From NCBI RefSeq assembly GCF_025460835.1, contig NZ_JAMXAY010000034.1, positions 1 to 56,912 on the forward strand: 56,912 nucleotides of DNA. Direction: 5' to 3'. This DNA comes from Parapedobacter soli (GTDB lineage Bacteria > Bacteroidota > Bacteroidia > Sphingobacteriales > Sphingobacteriaceae). Below, in pieces: positions 35,302 to 43,942 of the stretch. Both the position numbers and the translations under genes were made by a program. Below the pieces are notes generated by a model. It was not told where the DNA came from, did no database searches, and was given only the letters and a program-made list of their open reading frames with translations. Each line of letters opens with the position of its first letter. The first letter of the stretch is position 1.

Positions 35302-38300
35302 TTAAAATGAAAGGTTTATACCAGCACTCAATGTCCGCATAACCGGATACACATTCAGGTCGATGCCGTTTGCCGGCACCTCCGGATCGAAGCCGGAATA
35401 CGTGGTGATGGTCCATAAGTTATGTGCCGATACATAGAGCCGCACAGCTGATATCCGCGCTTTATGGCTCAGCGCGTTGGGGAGGGTATAGCCCAGCGTG
35501 ACATTCTTTACACGCAGGTAAGACCCATCTTCCAGAAACCGGTCGGAAACACGGGTGTTTTTATTGGGGTCATTGAACACCGCCCGCGGCATGACCGTAC
35601 TGCTGCCTTCTCCGTTCCACCTATCCAGCACGGCCGTGGTCTGGTTTTGGGCCACCGCCATGCCCTCCTGGTAAATCCGGTTGGCATTGAAGATGTCATT
35701 ACCCACCACCCCTTGCAGGAACACCGTGGCATCAAAGCCCTTGTAAGAAAGCGAATTATTCATTGCCCAGATGAACGACGGGTTGGGGTTGCCGATAAAT
35801 GTCCGGTCGTTGTCATCGATGATCCCATTGTTATCCAGGTCGAGGAACCGGATGTCGCCCGGCGATGTCCGGTTAAAGGTGTCATCCCCCGGCACCTGCA
35901 CGGCATATTCGCTAACCTCCGCTTCCGTTTGGAAAACCCCATTGGTCACGAACCCATAAAATGCATTGGCTGGATAACCTTCGTGATGGATGGCGAGGTT
36001 TTGGTTGAGGCCGATGCTGCCCGTATACATCGGCACGTCGGAATTGAGGCTCAACACCTTATTGCGGTTGAGGGAAAAGTTGAGCATGGTATTCCATTGG
36101 AATTCACCCGTAAAGTTCTGCGACTGGACGGCCAATTCGACACCCTTGTTCTGGATTTTACCCGCATTGATTTCGGGCACTACGATGTCCGAATATCCGG
36201 TTGATATCGGTACCGCCATAGGTACGAGCATGCCATTCGTATTTTTGATGTACGCATCCAGGGTCATCGTAATCCGGTTGTCGAACAAGCCCAGGTCTAC
36301 GCCCACGTTTGTCTGAGCCACTTCTTCCCAATGGATAACCGGGTTCGGGATGCGCTGGGGAACGATGGCCGATACCGGCTGTCCGTTGAAGGCATACTGC
36401 ACCGTTTGCAGTACGGAAGCAAAGGGATAGTTTCCGATGTTCTGGTTTCCGGTGACGCCATAGCCTACACGGAGCTTCAGATCGCTGACCGCTGTAGGGG
36501 CATTTTTCATAAAATCCTCTTCAGAAAGCCGCCAGGCCACCGATGCCGAGGGAAATGTACCCCACCGGTTATCTGGCCCAAACCGCGATGAGCCGTCCTG
36601 GCGTAGGGTAGCGGTAACCAGGTAACGGTCTTTGAAGCTGTAATTGGCTCTTGCCATGAAGGAGAGCAACGCCCACTCATTGCCGCTCCCGCCTACGGTA
36701 GGCTGGGAAGTACCATTGTTTAGCTGGCTCGTATTTTCGCTCGCAAATTCCTGTATCGCACCGTTTATGTAATCATACCGGTTGTTCTGGGCGCTGCTGC
36801 CGGCCAGTACCGTGAGGCGGTGGTCATCGGCGATGGTACGCTCGAAGGTAAAATAGTTATCCCACAACCAGGTCAGGTTTTTATTGTATTGCTGGGAGAG
36901 GTAAGAATTAGGCTGGGGTATGGGCTGCCAATCATACTTCGGCGCCCAGTTGCGGCTATCCCAAAACATAGCCTGTGCACCGCCCGTGGTGCGGAAGGTG
37001 AAGCCGTCTATAATCTTTACCTCCGCATACACATTCGCCAGTATATTGTAGCCTTTGGTGGTATTGCTATTCAAGGTAGCCTTGCCGATGGGATTAGCCA
37101 CATCGCCAACCCACGAGGGTTGCCCCACCGGGCCGGCGTAGCTGCCGTCCGCATTGAAGATGGGCTGTGTAGGCAGCGCCGCCATGGCATTTCGGATATC
37201 GTAGGAGCCACTCTGTTTGACATCGTGGTTGAACGTAAGGTTATTTCCGATTTTCAACCACGGCAGCGCCTTGGACTCCATGTTCAGCTGGGCCGTATAC
37301 CTGCGGTAACCGGTGTGGATGACAATGCCCTGCTGGTCCATAACCGTACCCGATACGTAATAATTGGACTCGTCTGTCCCACCGGCATAAGAGAGGCCGT
37401 AGTGCTGCATGGGTGCAGTGGCGAATAGCTCGCCGAGCCAGTCCGTGCCGGCACCAAGTGCCGAAGGGTCGGCAAATGCCGGATTCTGGCCCTGCCCGTT
37501 ATTGGCCATCATTTCGTTGTGCATGGCCGCGAATTGGGCAGCACTGAGCAGTTCCACCATGCCCGTGGCACGTTGTATACCGCTGTAGGCGTTCAGTTCG
37601 AGTTTCGCCCGGCCGGCCACACCCCTGCGGGTCGTGATCAATACGACACCATTCGCGCCCCGCGAACCGTATATCGCGGCTGCCGACGCGTCCTTGAGCA
37701 CTTCCATGGAAGCAATATCATTTGGGTTCAGCGTGTTTAAGGGCACATCTGTGGGTATCCCATCGATAACCAGCAACGGATCAGCGTTGTTGATGGTGCC
37801 CATACCACGTATCCGTAGCGTCACGTTGCTCCCCGGTGCCCCCGGCGACACCACTTGGACCCCTGCTGCCCGTCCCTGCAGTGCCTGCCCGGCATCCGGA
37901 ACGGGGAGCGAACGGATATCCTCGCCGCTTACGGAAGCGATGGATCCGGTCACATCGCCTTTGCGTTGGGTACCGTAACCGACCACCACCACCTCATCCA
38001 GCACGTCCTGTTTCATATACAGCATAACCTGCATCTGTGGCAGTGCCACGAGTTCGATGGGATCAAACCCCACCATGGAGAATTCCAGAAACGGCCGGGT
38101 GCCGGCGGTCGCTAGGCTAAAGGTGCCGTTGCTATCCGTGCTTACGGCGTTGGAAGTCCCCACCTCCTTCACCGTTACCCCTGCCAGCGGTGCCCCATCG
38201 GACGAGCTGACCGTACCCTGCACGGTAGTGCGGTCCTGGCCAAATGCCAAGTGTACCGCCAGCACGCTGAAATAAATCAGACCGACACCCGCTTTTCGGG

Positions 38301-38325
38301 CAAGCCGCATTAGGAAGTGGCGCAT
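35302..38325 (-). CDS. SusC-family TonB-dependent transporter of the dextran-type locus
   Basis: A TonB-linked importer of about 1007 residues. The signal peptide ends in AFGQ, then a carboxypeptidase-like sandwich (VQGTVSSSDGAPLAGVTVKE), TonB-box region LDEVVVVGYGTQRKGDVTGS, plug landmarks PLLVIDGIPTD and ASMEVLKDASAAAIYGSRGANG, and a barrel ending in NLSF. An in-frame ATG at 38364 would add 13 polar residues; I prefer 38325 because it starts a normal signal peptide, but this is undecided. On the minus strand 38394-38387 reads TTCCTTTG, one mismatch from the -7 consensus. The upstream region carries one copy of the 45-bp block shared with the regulator gene. Confidence 0.93.
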   Translation of the reverse strand: MRHFLMRLARKAGVGLIYFSVLAVHLAFGQDRTTVQGTVSSSDGAPLAGVTVKEVGTSNAVSTDSNGTFSLATAGTRPFLEFSMVGFDPIELVALPQMQVMLYMKQDVLDEVVVVGYGTQRKGDVTGSIASVSGEDIRSLPVPDAGQALQGRAAGVQVVSPGAPGSNVTLRIRGMGTINNADPLLVIDGIPTDVPLNTLNPNDIASMEVLKDASAAAIYGSRGANGVVLITTRRGVAGRAKLELNAYSGIQRATGMVELLSAAQFAAMHNEMMANNGQGQNPAFADPSALGAGTDWLGELFATAPMQHYGLSYAGGTDESNYYVSGTVMDQQGIVIHTGYRRYTAQLNMESKALPWLKIGNNLTFNHDVKQSGSYDIRNAMAALPTQPIFNADGSYAGPVGQPSWVGDVANPIGKATLNSNTTKGYNILANVYAEVKIIDGFTFRTTGGAQAMFWDSRNWAPKYDWQPIPQPNSYLSQQYNKNLTWLWDNYFTFERTIADDHRLTVLAGSSAQNNRYDYINGAIQEFASENTSQLNNGTSQPTVGGSGNEWALLSFMARANYSFKDRYLVTATLRQDGSSRFGPDNRWGTFPSASVAWRLSEEDFMKNAPTAVSDLKLRVGYGVTGNQNIGNYPFASVLQTVQYAFNGQPVSAIVPQRIPNPVIHWEEVAQTNVGVDLGLFDNRITMTLDAYIKNTNGMLVPMAVPISTGYSDIVVPEINAGKIQNKGVELAVQSQNFTGEFQWNTMLNFSLNRNKVLSLNSDVPMYTGSIGLNQNLAIHHEGYPANAFYGFVTNGVFQTEAEVSEYAVQVPGDDTFNRTSPGDIRFLDLDNNGIIDDNDRTFIGNPNPSFIWAMNNSLSYKGFDATVFLQGVVGNDIFNANRIYQEGMAVAQNQTTAVLDRWNGEGSSTVMPRAVFNDPNKNTRVSDRFLEDGSYLRVKNVTLGYTLPNALSHKARISAVRLYVSAHNLWTITTYSGFDPEVPANGIDLNVYPVMRTLSAGINLSF

Positions 38326-38457
38326 ACTAAGCCAATCATTTTTATCACCGTCTAAGTTTACCATAACATATAGGAATAATAATTACCAAAGGAACCATCC
38401 CCTGGTGATTTGATTATAATTGTTTAACGGTACGAAATAACGACTATCCGCCTGAAT

Positions 38458-38502
38458 TCACCTATCTGATGTTATCAATTTGCATTCAAAACGTATCAAT
38501 TT
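38458..38502. promoter_or_regulatory. Copy 1 of a 45-bp direct repeat with two TATCAATTT half-sites (hybrid-regulator operator candidate)
   Basis: This block matches 39313-39357 at 43 of 45 positions, including 32 uninterrupted identical bases (38471-38502). Inside it TATCAATTT occurs at 38473 and 38494, 21 bp apart, the spacing of AraC-family half-sites. It lies about 95 bp upstream of the first susC ATG. The hybrid regulator's AraC domain is the natural ligand. The alternative is that the blocks are duplicated ends of an inserted cassette. Confidence 0.6.
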
Positions 38503-38607
38503 TGGTAAATGCAGATAACGAGAATAAAATTTTCATTTGTGAATACCCGGTAAGGGAAAGATCCGGTTTAGGGCCAAAGCCTGGTTAGCGGCAGAGGTTT
38601 CGTCTAA

Positions 38608-38965
38608 TCATCGCAAAAACTGCAACAAGTCATCAAGCCTGATTTTATTTACTTCAATAAACGCGTCATTCAAATGATCAAAATCAGCATCAGTTGTGAC
38701 CAGTTTGAGACCCAAGAATGAAGCCAGCGCAGATTACGTACTCATGGCTGATATCGACGATAAAAACCTGGTCTAAAAATAAGTCCAATTTTTTTCGCCT
38801 TTTATCGCTCCAGTTGCTACGAAGGGCAATTGATTTGATTTCGGCTTCAGACACAATGGAAACGTAAATCAAACGGTTTTCCGGGTTTAGGTAGTCCATC
38901 ATCCCTTTATAATCTTTCGAACGAACTAAGGTAAGTATGATGTTCGTATCAAACAATAGGTTCAT
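38608..38965 (-). pseudogene. Broken PIN-domain toxin gene (vapC-like)
   Basis: The frame from 38965 encodes a PIN-domain start (NLLFDTNIILTLVR, with the metal-binding Asp) through VFIVDISHEYVI and stops after 91 residues at 38690. In the next frame the missing end continues as LASFLGLKLVTTDADFDHLN and ends IRLDDLLQFLR at 38608. VTTDADFDHLN is the conserved C-terminal PIN motif. Compared with normal PIN toxins of about 130 residues, roughly 30 residues in the middle, including the usual NDLWIAA-type helix, are absent at the junction, so this looks like an internal out-of-frame deletion rather than a sequencing slip. The toxin should be inactive. Its partner lies 49 bp upstream. Confidence 0.75.
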
Positions 38966-39014
38966 GTCGATAAAGGTTGATGCAAATTAAAAAATAGTCG
39001 CTTTTAAGGGGTCC

Positions 39015-39239
39015 TTATTTGCTATCCCGTAACAATTTCAGCGTTTGTTGCCACTCCTTTTCAGTAAATGGGTCAATCTCCGGGCTTTTTTCGAGCGCCG
39101 CAATGATTTTTTCATTGCTTTGTCCCATTTTCTTTCCGAAAGCAGTAGTGCCTCCCGCAGCAAGGATTTCTGCCGGCGAATATGATTTATGGATTTTGAA
39201 ACCTGCCGCCGAATCCCGCTTTTTTGATTTCACATTCAT
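39015..39239 (-). CDS. Putative antitoxin paired with the broken PIN toxin
   Basis: A 74-residue basic-then-acidic protein: the first 20 residues are Lys-rich (MNVKSKKRDSAAGFKIHKSY) and the rest is mostly helical with SPAEILAAGGTTAFGKKMG. I do not recognise the family with certainty. Its size, charge split and position directly upstream of a PIN-domain gene in the same direction fit a VapB-type antitoxin that would bind DNA and block the toxin. Because the toxin is broken, it is probably an orphan kept by chance or by cross-regulation. Confidence 0.55.
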   Translation of the reverse strand: MNVKSKKRDSAAGFKIHKSYSPAEILAAGGTTAFGKKMGQSNEKIIAALEKSPEIDPFTEKEWQQTLKLLRDSK

Positions 39240-39312
39240 GTTTACCTTCTTTCTTTACCCAAAGCTCAAAAATAATAAAAAACAAGGAGCAATGCAACGT
39301 CTATCACGAAAC

Positions 39313-39357
39313 TCACCTATCTCACGTTATCAATTTGCATTCAAAACGTATCAATTT
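39313..39357. promoter_or_regulatory. Copy 2 of the 45-bp direct repeat, upstream of the hybrid regulator gene
   Basis: Same orientation and nearly the same sequence as 38458-38502. TATCAATTT occurs at 39328 and 39349, again 21 bp apart. The block ends 76 bp before the regulator ATG at 39434, so the regulator may control itself as well as susC. Because both copies point the same way while the genes diverge, the site faces the two promoters in opposite orientations. Confidence 0.6.
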
Positions 39358-39433
39358 GCGCAAATACATTGGATGATAGCGCTAATACTCCTATTTTTAC
39401 CCAAATACGCTAACCGTATAATGATACAAGCCG

Positions 39434-42400
39434 ATGCTCAAGCAGCTGTTTTTGGTTCTATTCATTTTGATTGCAGCTACATGCTATGGTCAGGCTCCTC
39501 TGGATTTCAGAAATTACCAGGTTACCGATGGACTATCCAGCAATACCATCACCTCTGTATACCAGGACCGGATGGGGTTTATGTGGTTTGGGAGCCGGAA
39601 CGGACTGAACCGCTTCGATGGGCAGCGGTTCCACACATTCAAGCACGACCCGAAAGATAGTACCAGCATCGGAAGCAACTCGATCTTCAGTTTACACGAA
39701 GATTCCCAAGGCCAGCTTTGGGTAGGCACCTATCAGGGTATCTACCGCTTTGACCCGCAATACGAAACTTTCCAGCTATTTCCTGAAATCCCGGCTGGGG
39801 AAATCCGTTACATCCATGGGGACCAACAGGGCAATAGCTGGATTGTCAGCAACCTGAACCTGTATCAATACGATCCAGCAACGGGAAAGGTGACGCAGCA
39901 CCATTTTTCGGGCGATCAAACGATTAGCTTACATGCTTCGGAAACCGGTTCGATTTGGTTGGCTACCAGCAAAGGAATCGTCAAACGGTTTGATGAAAAA
40001 GAACAACGCTTTATCGAATATCCCATCCAGGCACTTTATGGGAAGCCTACATCTTCCATCAAAGCCCTCTGCGCATTGGGAGATACAGCATTGCTCGTGG
40101 GAACGATGAATGAACTGCTGTACATGGATATCCGCGCATCAACCGTAGTAAGCGCACTAACAGGTCCAAACCCGCTTAATATCCATGTACACACCATTTT
40201 CAAGGAGAACGAACGGATCTATTGGATTGGCTCCGAGTCAGGATTACTACGTTACGATGCCGCTTTGCAAACTGGCGAACTCATTAGCAGGCAACCCACA
40301 AATCCCTATTCGCTCAGCAATAACATTGTGTCGGCGATATGCAAAGATATGGAGGGCGGTATATGGCTTGGCACTTATTTTGGCGGTGTCAATTATTTCT
40401 CGCCCCACTACAACCGGTTCCGGAAGTATTTTCCCGAACCGGGCCAGCCGAGCCTAAGCGGTGAAATTGTCCATGAAATCACGAAAGACCGGTATGGAAA
40501 TCTTTGGATAGGCACGGAAGATGCCGGATTAAACCGCCTGAATCCAGCAACCGGCGAGATCACCGCTTTCCTTCCTGCGTCTTCGCCAGGCCACCTTACC
40601 TATCACAACATCCATGGACTGCTGGCGGATGGTGATGAGCTGTGGGTAGGCACTTATGAGCATGGGATTGACGTGCTGGACGTGCGGACGGGAAAGGTAA
40701 TCCGGCATTACCGGGCTGCTTTTGACGGAAAGTCGTTCACCAGTGACTTCATCATCACCCTTTATAGGCGTAGTAATGGGGACATCCTCGTAGGTACCTG
40801 GAATGGGCTTTTCAAGTACCTACCCGTAACGGACACCTTCTCTCCGCTACCGTTCTTCGATGGGCATATCCAAAGTATTCATGAAGATGGGGCAGGTACA
40901 CTGTGGGTGGGCACCTATGGCTCGGGGGTATTTTACCAAAATACGCAGACGGGCAAGGAGGGACATTTTCAGCATCAAATTAATCATCATGGCATACTGG
41001 TAAACAACTACGTAAACCATGTGTATGGCGACCGGCACGGGCAGCTTTGGTTTTGTACGGAAGGTGGGCTCACCCGCTTCGACCCGATTACCGAAAGTTT
41101 CCAACACTATACCGTGGCGGATGGCTTGCCCGACAACCAGGTCTTCCGTGTCCTCGAAGATGACACGGGTAGTTACTGGGTGTCTACAGGCAAGGGGCTG
41201 TGCCGCTATGATGCATCACAAGATGCGTACGAGCGGTTCCATATCGACCACGGATTGCCTACCGAACAGTTCAACTACAATTCCTCATTCAAAGATACTA
41301 ATGGCACGCTTTATTTCGGAACGTTGAAGGGACTGGTCAGTTTCCGGCCACGGGATTTCAGCAAATCCCAGCATATTCCGCAGATCTATATTACGGGTTT
41401 GCAGATCGATCACCGTACGGTCGGCTTGCGTGATCCCGAGAGCCCGTTGAAAAAGGCCATGACCTACACGGATGCGCTGACGCTGCCGTTCAATAGTACC
41501 AACATCAGTATTGATGCGGCGGTAATCAGTTATGTGATTCCCTCCATGAACAGGTATCAATATAAAATGGATGGCATTGATAAGGAATGGGTAACGGCCC
41601 AGCAAGGGCATCCGATCAATTACAGCAGGCTTTCTCCCGGCCAGTACACGTTTCACCTACGGGGGGCCAACCATGAAGGCCTGTGGGGCGACCACGAGCG
41701 GATACTCCATATTACCGTCACACCACCCTTTTGGCTTTCGGGATGGGCGTACTTCCTGTACCTGGTTGTCGTTGGTGGCATTGTAGCCGTCGTACTCCGC
41801 TACTATTTCCTAGCACTCAACGAAAAAAACAAGCGTAAACTGGAACAAGTGAACAGCAATAAAGAACGCGAACTTTACCATGCGAAAATCGAATTTTTCA
41901 CCAACGTAGCACATGAAATAAGAACCCCCTTGACGTTGATCAAGATGCCGTTGGACAAACTGTTGGCCACTTCCCACCGCCATGAGGATGACCAGGAGCA
42001 GCTCACCCTCATTGAGCGAAACACCAATACGCTAATCAGCCTCACCAATGAACTGCTGGACTTCAGGAAAGCGGAGGCCAATAAGCTCAACCTCAACTTG
42101 GTCAAAGCCAATGTCAATGAGCTGGTAACCGAGATATATCAATCTTTCATACCATTTGCCGAAAAAAGAGGCCTTGATTACCAGTTGCTCCTTCCGGCAA
42201 CCGCCATTACCATCGCGTTGGATAGGGAGGCGGTGAAAAAAATCCTGAATAACCTAATCGGTAATGCGCTGAAGTACGCTGCCTCAACCGTAACGGTAAA
42301 CCTATTATCCGTGAAGGAGACAGAAAGCTTGCTACGAATCGAATGCTACAACGATGGGCCACCAATACCTGCGTTATATCACGAAAAAATTTTCGAACCC

Positions 42401-43426
42401 TTCTTCCGTGTTCCAAACCGCTCGAAAGAAACCGGAACGGGCATCGGTTTATCGCTCGCCCGCTTCCTGGCCGAGTTGCATCAGGGCAATTTGGTGCTTG
42501 ACCGCCAAACAGATCCGGGTGCATTATTTGTTTTGTCACTACCGACCAACTTGGAAGAAGATATCCGAACACTCCAGGATTTTGCACCGGTAACGAACGA
42601 GGAATCCGGTGATTTAGCTGATGATGTGAAACGCAATGACCAGCGGCCTTCGCTCCTGATCGTGGAAGACAACTGGGATATTATCCACTACCTGCAACGT
42701 GAACTCGCCGGCAACTATAAAGTACTGAAGGCTTCACACGGGCAGGAGGCACTGAACTTATTGGCCCAGCACGAGGTCCACCTAATCGTTACCGATATCA
42801 TGATGCCCGTAATGGATGGGATTACTTTGTCCAAAACCGTAAAAAACGATCTGCGGTTCAGCCATATCCCCATCATCCTGTTGACTGCCCAGGACACCTT
42901 GAACACCAAAATAGAAGGGCTTGAAGTGGGGGCTGATGCCTACCTATCCAAACCATTCTCCATGCAGCATCTGGTCGCCCAGATCGAAAACCTATTGGCC
43001 AACAGGCGTATCATCAAAGAACATTTCTCGAGCTCACCGCTGGGCCATCTCCGGTCCATTTCGACATCAAAAGCCGATCAGACCTTTCTGAAAAGTCTCA
43101 ATGAGGTAATTGACGCTCACATGGTTGAAGAAGCCTTTGACGTCGACAAACTCGCGGCGCTGATGAACATGAGTAAGCCTACGCTGTACCGGAAAATCAA
43201 GGGATTATCCGACCTGACACCAAACGAGTTGATCAACCTATCCAAATTGAAGAAAGCGGCCGAACTGTTGGCAACGGGAGACTATAAGGTCAACGAGGTG
43301 GCGCATCAGATGGGTTATACGACGCCAAGTAACTTCTCCCGGGATTTCCAGAAGCAATTCGGCATGAGCCCCTCCGCGTTTATGCAAAACGTTAAGCCGA
43401 CGGTCAATTCATCCGATACCCGATAA
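39434..43426 (+). CDS. Hybrid two-component system sensor-regulator (HTCS)
   Basis: A single 1330-residue protein combining sensor, kinase, receiver and DNA-binding parts, as in Bacteroidota polysaccharide regulators. In order: signal peptide (1-20); a periplasmic double propeller of Reg_prop repeats (about 21-680, many WFGS, LWVGTY and IWLGTY phrases); Y_Y_Y domain (about 690-760); a membrane helix (about 766-795); HisKA with His827 in VAHEIRTPL; HATPase with N-box NNLIGNALKYA and GTGIGLSLA; receiver with Asp near 1120 in VTDIMMPVMDG and LSKPFS; AraC-type HTH (about 1225-1328, VAHQMGYTTPSNFSRDF). It diverges from the dextran-type operon and is expected to sense its oligosaccharide. All catalytic motifs are intact. 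Confidence 0.95.
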   Translation: MLKQLFLVLFILIAATCYGQAPLDFRNYQVTDGLSSNTITSVYQDRMGFMWFGSRNGLNRFDGQRFHTFKHDPKDSTSIGSNSIFSLHEDSQGQLWVGTYQGIYRFDPQYETFQLFPEIPAGEIRYIHGDQQGNSWIVSNLNLYQYDPATGKVTQHHFSGDQTISLHASETGSIWLATSKGIVKRFDEKEQRFIEYPIQALYGKPTSSIKALCALGDTALLVGTMNELLYMDIRASTVVSALTGPNPLNIHVHTIFKENERIYWIGSESGLLRYDAALQTGELISRQPTNPYSLSNNIVSAICKDMEGGIWLGTYFGGVNYFSPHYNRFRKYFPEPGQPSLSGEIVHEITKDRYGNLWIGTEDAGLNRLNPATGEITAFLPASSPGHLTYHNIHGLLADGDELWVGTYEHGIDVLDVRTGKVIRHYRAAFDGKSFTSDFIITLYRRSNGDILVGTWNGLFKYLPVTDTFSPLPFFDGHIQSIHEDGAGTLWVGTYGSGVFYQNTQTGKEGHFQHQINHHGILVNNYVNHVYGDRHGQLWFCTEGGLTRFDPITESFQHYTVADGLPDNQVFRVLEDDTGSYWVSTGKGLCRYDASQDAYERFHIDHGLPTEQFNYNSSFKDTNGTLYFGTLKGLVSFRPRDFSKSQHIPQIYITGLQIDHRTVGLRDPESPLKKAMTYTDALTLPFNSTNISIDAAVISYVIPSMNRYQYKMDGIDKEWVTAQQGHPINYSRLSPGQYTFHLRGANHEGLWGDHERILHITVTPPFWLSGWAYFLYLVVVGGIVAVVLRYYFLALNEKNKRKLEQVNSNKERELYHAKIEFFTNVAHEIRTPLTLIKMPLDKLLATSHRHEDDQEQLTLIERNTNTLISLTNELLDFRKAEANKLNLNLVKANVNELVTEIYQSFIPFAEKRGLDYQLLLPATAITIALDREAVKKILNNLIGNALKYAASTVTVNLLSVKETESLLRIECYNDGPPIPALYHEKIFEPFFRVPNRSKETGTGIGLSLARFLAELHQGNLVLDRQTDPGALFVLSLPTNLEEDIRTLQDFAPVTNEESGDLADDVKRNDQRPSLLIVEDNWDIIHYLQRELAGNYKVLKASHGQEALNLLAQHEVHLIVTDIMMPVMDGITLSKTVKNDLRFSHIPIILLTAQDTLNTKIEGLEVGADAYLSKPFSMQHLVAQIENLLANRRIIKEHFSSSPLGHLRSISTSKADQTFLKSLNEVIDAHMVEEAFDVDKLAALMNMSKPTLYRKIKGLSDLTPNELINLSKLKKAAELLATGDYKVNEVAHQMGYTTPSNFSRDFQKQFGMSPSAFMQNVKPTVNSSDTR

Positions 43427-43514
43427 AAAATTTTTAAGAAATTTGGAAGGATTCCAATAATCGTTTTATTTGCAAATCGTACCGGCACGCGTACGGCAAA
43501 CCGATGCCACTTTG

Positions 43515-43550
43515 GGCCAATTTTCCGACGGACGAGTCGGAATTCTGGCC
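43515..43550. repeat. Two-tier inverted repeat in the gap after the regulator gene
   Basis: GGCCA (43515) and TGGCC (43546) enclose TTCCGAC (43523) and GTCGGAA (43536) with a GGACGA loop, so 12 base pairs form in two stems with a 3-by-3 internal loop. No T-run follows, so it is not a standard terminator. The stretch 43427-43658 holds no gene that I can support; besides this there is a smaller palindrome (TTGGAA, GGA, TTCCAA at 43443-43457). Confidence 0.4.
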
Positions 43551-43658
43551 TGAAATTACACCTCGCTACCGCTATGGCAACATAAACCGATGTCTCCAAT
43601 TTTGTTAACATGCTAAATTATAGTTATTTACGCAAAAAACCCATCACTGATGAGTTCC

Positions 43659-43942
43659 AAACTACATGTAGTTTTCTCTTAACTACATGTTGTTTGCCGC
43701 TAACTACATGTAGTTTATCTCCATTTACATGTAATCTGTTTGCAACAACATGTATAAAGCCACGGATTACGTGTCTTTAGACACGATGACATGGTAGTTA
43801 TCAAAAAAAGCAATGTTGTTTACCCTGCATTACATGTATTTATGCCGGAACTACGTGTCTTTGGAGATAAACGACATGGATGCAGGCACAGAATACATGT
43901 CATTGCGCTCGCTTTTCATGTCTTCCTTTCCGATTTACGTGT
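43659..43942. repeat. Array of 14 ACATGT-centred units with 21-bp period
   Basis: ACATGT or a one- or two-base variant starts at 43664, 43685, 43706, 43727, 43748, 43769, 43789, 43811, 43832, 43853, 43874, 43895, 43916 and 43937. Eleven of thirteen steps are exactly 21 bp; the other two are 20 and 22 and cancel. Units 1-3 carry the palindrome ACTACATGTAGT or a close variant; between cores the 7-8 bases vary freely. Stops interrupt the frames I read through units 1-6, so this is DNA-level repetition. It lies between convergent genes, and the last two units form the end of the symporter gene. Confidence 0.85.

Noticed and set aside
43659-43942. CRISPR array
   Set aside because: The period is 21 bp with a 6-12 base palindromic core and 7-8 base fillers; CRISPR repeats and spacers are each longer, and there are no cas genes nearby.
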